From JANXUF01 sp043747685 (GTDB lineage: Bacteria; Actinomycetota; Acidimicrobiia; Acidimicrobiales; Ilumatobacteraceae), in NCBI GenBank assembly GCA_043747685.1, contig JAYTOR010000274.1:1-9734 (forward strand): 9,734 nucleotides of DNA, read 5' to 3'. Positions 6,073 to 9,734 of this stretch are shown piece after piece. The position numbers and the translations under genes are program-made. The stretch's first letter is position 1. Each line of letters starts with the position of its first letter. The notes under the pieces are model-generated. The model was not told the DNA's origin. It saw nothing but the letters and a program-made list of their open reading frames with translations, and did no database searches.

Positions 6073-7645
6073 GCACCTCTCGTTCACCGTCGAGACAACC
6101 CGAACCGGTTGGAGCACGCTGAATTCACCGACTCCGTCGGGGAGCGCGGCGAAGCCGCTCATCGCAACTCGACCGAACGGAGAGAGCGACGGCGAGGAGC
6201 GAGCCGAGCGAACGAGTGAGGACGACGACTACCCGCACGACGAGTGCGGCGTGCTCGGCGTGTCGACGCCCCATGGCGACGGCCTTGCGCAGTTGGCCTT
6301 CTTCGGCCTCTACGCGTTGCAGCACCGCGGCCAGGAGGGTGCAGGCATTGCCGTCAGCGATGGCCAGCGCGCCCGCGTCCACAAGGACACCGGTCTGGTG
6401 TCGCGGGTGTTTTCGCCCGAAACGCTCGCCCCGCTGACCGGCTATCACGCCATCGGCCATACCCGCTATTCGACAACCGGCGCGCCAGGTGCACGCAACG
6501 CTCAGCCGTTCATGGTCGAGACGATGCACGGACCGCTCGCCGTCGCCCACAACGGCAACATCGTCAATGCCCCGGCGTTACGCGACGAACTGCTGTCGAA
6601 AGGCTTCGGGCTGACCGCATCGTCCGACACCGAAGTGCTGATGCTGATGCTCGCAGCCGCTGGCGGCCGCACGTGGGAGGAACGCCTCGAACGCACCATA
6701 CCGGCGTGGAAGGGCGCGTATTCGTTGACATTGCTGGCGGCCGACCGCGTACTCGGCGTCCGTGATCCCTGGGGTTTCCGTCCGCTGTCCGTCGGCCGAC
6801 TGCCATCCGGCGGTCATGCACTGGCGTCGGAGACCTGCGCCCTGGAGACGCTCGGTTGCGTCGAGATCTCCGAGGTTGCGCCCGGCGAGATCATCACGCT
6901 GCAGGGTGCAGAAATGCACCGGCGACAGGCGCTGACTGCAGCGGCGACACAGTCGCATTGCACGTTCGAGTTCGTCTACTTCTCCCGCCCGGACTCTGTA
7001 TGGGACGGCCGTAGCGTGCACAGCGTGCGCCAACTCCTCGGTGAGGCGCTCGCCGAGGAATATCCGATCGAAGCGGACGTCGTCATTCCTGTGCCGGACT
7101 CCTCGATCCCTGCAGCCGTCGGGTACTCGCGGCGCAGTGGCATCGAATACAACGACGGACTGATCAAGAACCGTTACATCGGCCGTACGTTCATCGAGCC
7201 GACACAGGAGATGCGCGAGCGCGGCGTCGCCCTCAAATTCAACGCGCTTCGCGAGAACCTCTCCGGCAAACGCGTCGTGATGATCGACGATTCACTCGTT
7301 CGCGGCACCACCGCAGGACCGCTCGTCAAACTCGTCCGCGACGCCGGCGCAACCGAAGTCCATCTACTGATCACCTGTCCGCCGATCACCCATGCCTGCC
7401 ATTTCGGCGTCGACATGGGCCATGATCAGGATCTCGTCGCCGCCCGGCTGTCGGTGCCGGAAATCAGGGAATTGGTCGGAGTCGATTCGCTCGGCTTCCT
7501 GTCACTCGAAGGCATGATGCGTGCGGTCGGGCGTGTATCGGATCCCGGCAGGGACGGCTATTGCAACGCCTGCTTCACCGGGCGCTACCCGATTCCGGTC
7601 GAGGAGGCACAAGCCAAGCTGGCGTTCGAGGGAGCTCTCGCATGA
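6065..7645 (+). CDS. purF: Amidophosphoribosyltransferase with N-terminal extension and predicted 4Fe-4S cluster
   Basis: PurF makes 5-phosphoribosylamine from PRPP and glutamine, the committed first step. It is an Ntn-hydrolase glutaminase followed by a type I phosphoribosyltransferase. The GTG at 6065 gives 526 residues and overlaps purE by 8 bases. No other ATG, GTG or TTG lies in frame before the catalytic Cys61 (DECGVLGV), which would become the N-terminal residue after removal of a 60-residue leader. Other motifs are ALQHRGQEGAGI, GHTRYSTTG, HNGNIVN, YFSRPDS and the PRPP loop VVMIDDSLVRGTT (404-416). Cys299, Cys445, Cys500 and Cys503 have the same mutual spacing (146, 55, 3) as the Bacillus subtilis 4Fe-4S ligands 236/382/437/440, so an iron-sulfur cluster is likely. 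The leader is low in complexity, rich in Glu, Arg, Ser and Asp, and longer than the leaders I recall in mycobacteria (about 35 residues). The start has a poor ribosome site, so it is less sure than the body of the protein. Confidence 0.95.
   Translation: MSKHLSFTVETTRTGWSTLNSPTPSGSAAKPLIATRPNGESDGEERAERTSEDDDYPHDECGVLGVSTPHGDGLAQLAFFGLYALQHRGQEGAGIAVSDGQRARVHKDTGLVSRVFSPETLAPLTGYHAIGHTRYSTTGAPGARNAQPFMVETMHGPLAVAHNGNIVNAPALRDELLSKGFGLTASSDTEVLMLMLAAAGGRTWEERLERTIPAWKGAYSLTLLAADRVLGVRDPWGFRPLSVGRLPSGGHALASETCALETLGCVEISEVAPGEIITLQGAEMHRRQALTAAATQSHCTFEFVYFSRPDSVWDGRSVHSVRQLLGEALAEEYPIEADVVIPVPDSSIPAAVGYSRRSGIEYNDGLIKNRYIGRTFIEPTQEMRERGVALKFNALRENLSGKRVVMIDDSLVRGTTAGPLVKLVRDAGATEVHLLITCPPITHACHFGVDMGHDQDLVAARLSVPEIRELVGVDSLGFLSLEGMMRAVGRVSDPGRDGYCNACFTGRYPIPVEEAQAKLAFEGALA
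6132..6182. repeat. Imperfect inverted repeat with inner hairpin inside the purF leader
   Basis: CTCCGTCGG (6132-6140) pairs with CCGAACGGAG (6173-6182) through nine base pairs with one bulged A. Within it, GCGGC (6146-6150) and GCCGC (6154-6158) form a five-pair stem with a GAA loop. The element lies in the part of purF encoding the poorly conserved N-terminal extension, before the catalytic Cys codon. It could be a palindromic repeat element that inserted in frame, an RNA hairpin affecting translation, or chance in G+C-rich DNA. Confidence 0.45.
6184..6211 (+). repeat. Three copies of GAGCGA in the purF leader
   Basis: GAGCGA occurs at 6184-6189, 6197-6202 and 6206-6211, just after the inverted repeat. 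The stretch encodes the charged segment ESDGEERAERTSE. It has the look of a short-motif expansion, not a selected protein sequence. Confidence 0.5.
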
Positions 7646-9734
7646 GGATCCTCATCGTCGGCGGTGGTGGGCGCGAGCATGCGCTGGCGTGGAAGACGCT
7701 GCAGTCGCCACTGTGCACACAGTTGTACGTGGCACCCGGCAACGCCGGCACCCCCGGCGTCACCGTCGCCATCGAAGCGACGAATGTCGAGTCGCTCGTC
7801 GACTTCGCCGTCACCGAACAGATCGACCTCGTGATCGTCGGGCCGGAATCTGCGCTCGAACTCGGCCTCGCCGACGCCATGTGGGCCAAGGGGATCAAGA
7901 CGTTCGGGCCGTCGCAACTGGCGGCGCGGATCGAGTCGTCGAAGGCTTTTGCCCGCGACATCGCCGCCGAGCTCGCCATCCCTTCGCCGATCTACAACAC
8001 CTTCACGGACGAAGCAGATGCGCTGACGTGGTGGGGCGGATTCAACCGACCGGTCGTCGTCAAGAAATCGGCACTCGCCGCAGGCAAGGGCGTGATCGTT
8101 CCGACGGACGCCATCGCCACCGAGCAGGCGATCCACGATCTGCTCGCCGATGGCGGCGAGATCGTGCTCGAAGAACGACTCGACGGTCCGGAATGCTCGC
8201 TGCTGGTGTTGACCGATGGCACCACCGCGTTGCCGTTGCCGATGGTGCAGGACCACAAGCGCATCGGCGAGGGTGACATCGGCCTGAACACCGGTGGTAT
8301 GGGTGCCTTTGCGCCGGCGGTCGTCCCGTTCGCCGCCGAAGAACTGACGCGAACGTTCGTACAGCCGGTGATCGACCACTTCCGCATGCTTGGCACTCCG
8401 TATATCGGGGTCCTCTATGCAGGCTTGATGCTGACGCCAGAGGGGCCGAAGCTGATCGAGTTCAACTGCCGTTTCGGTGATCCGGAAGCCCAGGCGATCA
8501 TGCCACTGCTGCGTTCCGATCTCGTCGAACTCGCCCTGGCGTGCTGCGATTCGACACTGCACGCGCACACCATCGAGATCTGCGACGGATCGGCGTGCGC
8601 TGTCGTCGCCGCCACCGCCGGTTACCCGTCTGCGCCGGTACTCGGGTCGCCGATCACATTCCCGCTGACCGTCCCTTCCGACGTCTTGATCTTCCATGCG
8701 GGAACCAGTGCCGATCACGACGGTTCGATCCGCACATCTGGCGGCCGTGTGCTCGCTGTCACCGGGCTCGGCCCCGATCTCGGCGCTGCCCGCGACGCCG
8801 CCTATGCAACACTCGACCGCATCGATTTCGACGGGAAGCACGTACGGACAGACATCGGCTGGCGGGCGATCGGGGCAGGACTCTCGACCTATGCAGCTGC
8901 CGGAGTCGACATCGACGAGGGCAACCGCGCCGTCTCGATGCTCAAGGTGGCCGTCGAACGGACCCATACTCCCGCTGTACTCGCCGGGATCGGCGCCTTC
9001 GGCGGAACACTCGACGTCAGCGCCCTCAAGGCGTACGATGCGCCGGTCCTCGTCGCTTCGACGGACGGAGTCGGTACGAAGGTCGAACTCGCAGCCCGCG
9101 CCGGTCGCCCATGGGTCTCTGGGACGGACATCGTCAACCATTGCATCGACGACGTGCTGGTACAGAACGCCAGGCCGCTGTTCTTCCTCGACTACATCGC
9201 TGCGTCTTCGCTCGACTCCAACCTCGTTGCGGCAGTGGTCACGGGCATGGCGGAAGCCTGTGAGGCTGCAGGCTGCGTGCTCCTCGGAGGCGAGACCGCC
9301 GAGATGCCAGGGGTCTACATGCCGGGTGCGTTCGATGTCGCCGGCACACTTGTTGGCGTCGCCGAACGCGCAGACCTACTGCCGAGACCGGATATCGGCG
9401 TCGGCGACATCCTCCTCGGCCTCAGTTCATCCGGGCCGCATACCAATGGCTACTCGCTGTTGCGCAAACTGTTCCAGTGGATCCCGCTCGAGGCCCAGCC
9501 GGCCCCCCTCGACCGTCCGCTCGTCGATGCGTTGCTGCAGCCCCACCGGTCGTATCTGCCGTTGCTCGACGACGTACTGAAGTCAGGCAAGGTCAAGGCG
9601 CTTGCGCACATCACCGGTGGCGGATTGATCGAGAACGTGCCGCGGGTCCTACCGCCGGCGACCTCTGCAGAGATATGGCTCGGCTCGTGGCCTGTCCCTC
9701 CGCTGTTCCAACTCGTCACCGAACTGACTCCGAA
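7642..9734 (+). CDS. purD-purM: Bifunctional GAR synthetase / AIR synthetase (PurD-PurM fusion), C-terminus off the right edge
   Basis: From ATG 7642 (overlapping the purF TGA as ATGA, with GAGGGAG at 7628-7634) one frame stays open for 697 codons to the window end. Residues 1 to about 412 are PurD, which ligates glycine to phosphoribosylamine using ATP. It shows VGGGGREHA (6-14), the ATP-grasp loop LAAGKGV (145-151), QDHKRIGEGD (203-212), NTGGMGAF (216-223) and EFNCRFGDPEAQ (273-284), ending in the usual TDIGWR (403-408). PurM begins at about 415 with STYAAAGVDIDEGN. It shows STDGVGTK (473-480), GGETAEMPG (549-557), SSSGPHTNGYS (595-605) and HITGGGLIENVPR (656-668), so the AIR synthetase half closes FGAM to AIR. 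No stop and no start codon with a ribosome site occurs at the join, and only a few residues link the halves. About 60 PurM residues are beyond the edge, and a further domain could follow. The ATP-grasp loop reads KKSALAAGKGV where KADGLAAGKGV is usual. Confidence 0.94.
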   Translation, partial: MRILIVGGGGREHALAWKTLQSPLCTQLYVAPGNAGTPGVTVAIEATNVESLVDFAVTEQIDLVIVGPESALELGLADAMWAKGIKTFGPSQLAARIESSKAFARDIAAELAIPSPIYNTFTDEADALTWWGGFNRPVVVKKSALAAGKGVIVPTDAIATEQAIHDLLADGGEIVLEERLDGPECSLLVLTDGTTALPLPMVQDHKRIGEGDIGLNTGGMGAFAPAVVPFAAEELTRTFVQPVIDHFRMLGTPYIGVLYAGLMLTPEGPKLIEFNCRFGDPEAQAIMPLLRSDLVELALACCDSTLHAHTIEICDGSACAVVAATAGYPSAPVLGSPITFPLTVPSDVLIFHAGTSADHDGSIRTSGGRVLAVTGLGPDLGAARDAAYATLDRIDFDGKHVRTDIGWRAIGAGLSTYAAAGVDIDEGNRAVSMLKVAVERTHTPAVLAGIGAFGGTLDVSALKAYDAPVLVASTDGVGTKVELAARAGRPWVSGTDIVNHCIDDVLVQNARPLFFLDYIAASSLDSNLVAAVVTGMAEACEAAGCVLLGGETAEMPGVYMPGAFDVAGTLVGVAERADLLPRPDIGVGDILLGLSSSGPHTNGYSLLRKLFQWIPLEAQPAPLDRPLVDALLQPHRSYLPLLDDVLKSGKVKALAHITGGGLIENVPRVLPPATSAEIWLGSWPVPPLFQLVTELTP

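Noticed and set aside
8850..8950. A separate purM start within the fusion
   Set aside because: The first in-frame ATG after the PurD end is residue 434, already inside conserved PurM sequence. There is no stop codon at the join.
7585..9141. A 518-codon open frame on the - strand opposite the purF end and purD-purM
   Set aside because: Its translation is Arg/Asp/Gly-rich and resembles no family, and the + strand frame is a clear PurD-PurM. Long antisense frames are expected opposite G+C-rich codons.
1..9734. Mobile elements, CRISPR arrays, phage or defence genes
   Set aside because: No transposase, integrase, spaced direct repeats or toxin-antitoxin-like frames were seen. All of the + strand from 940 is accounted for by purine genes.

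Overview
This G+C-rich window carries a tightly packed de novo purine biosynthesis operon on the + strand. A divergent, truncated flavin oxidoreductase gene lies on the - strand at the left edge. Dense overlapping genes, GTG starts and an actinobacterial-style PurF with an N-terminal extension suggest a high-GC actinobacterium. My best guess is an Acidimicrobiia-like (Ilumatobacter-type) lineage, but this is inference from gene architecture and not a database match. No rRNA, tRNA, CRISPR array, insertion sequence or clear terminator was seen.

Layout: (1) 1-805, - strand: the N-terminal 268 residues of a GMC-family FAD oxidoreductase running off the left edge. (2) 806-939: the only real intergenic gap, with an AT-rich patch at about 851-876, probably holding divergent promoters. 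(3) 940-9734, + strand: purL (940-3795), purQ (3792-4568), purC (4565-5563), purE (5560-6072), purF (6065-7645), then one continuous purD-purM fusion (7642 to beyond the right edge). Every junction in the operon is an overlap of 4 or 8 bases (ATGA, GTGA, or GTG inside the preceding 3' end), which predicts one transcript with translational coupling.

How the genes work together: PurF makes phosphoribosylamine from PRPP and glutamine. PurD makes GAR. A GAR transformylase (PurN or PurT), not in this window, would make FGAR. PurL with PurQ makes FGAM, and the PurM half of the fusion closes AIR. PurE carboxylates AIR and PurC makes SAICAR. PurB and PurH, for the last steps to IMP, are also outside the window.

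The enzymes are ordinary in function, but three architectures are notable. PurE has the motifs of class II AIR carboxylase (the animal PAICS type), which uses CO2 directly and would not need PurK. PurL has a duplicated PurS-like N-terminal region but no glutaminase domain, and PurQ is separate. PurD and PurM are fused in frame with almost no linker, as in yeast ADE5,7 and animal GART. PurF also has a 60-residue N-terminal extension whose DNA holds inverted and short direct repeats. I see no undescribed defence, mobile or RNA system here.
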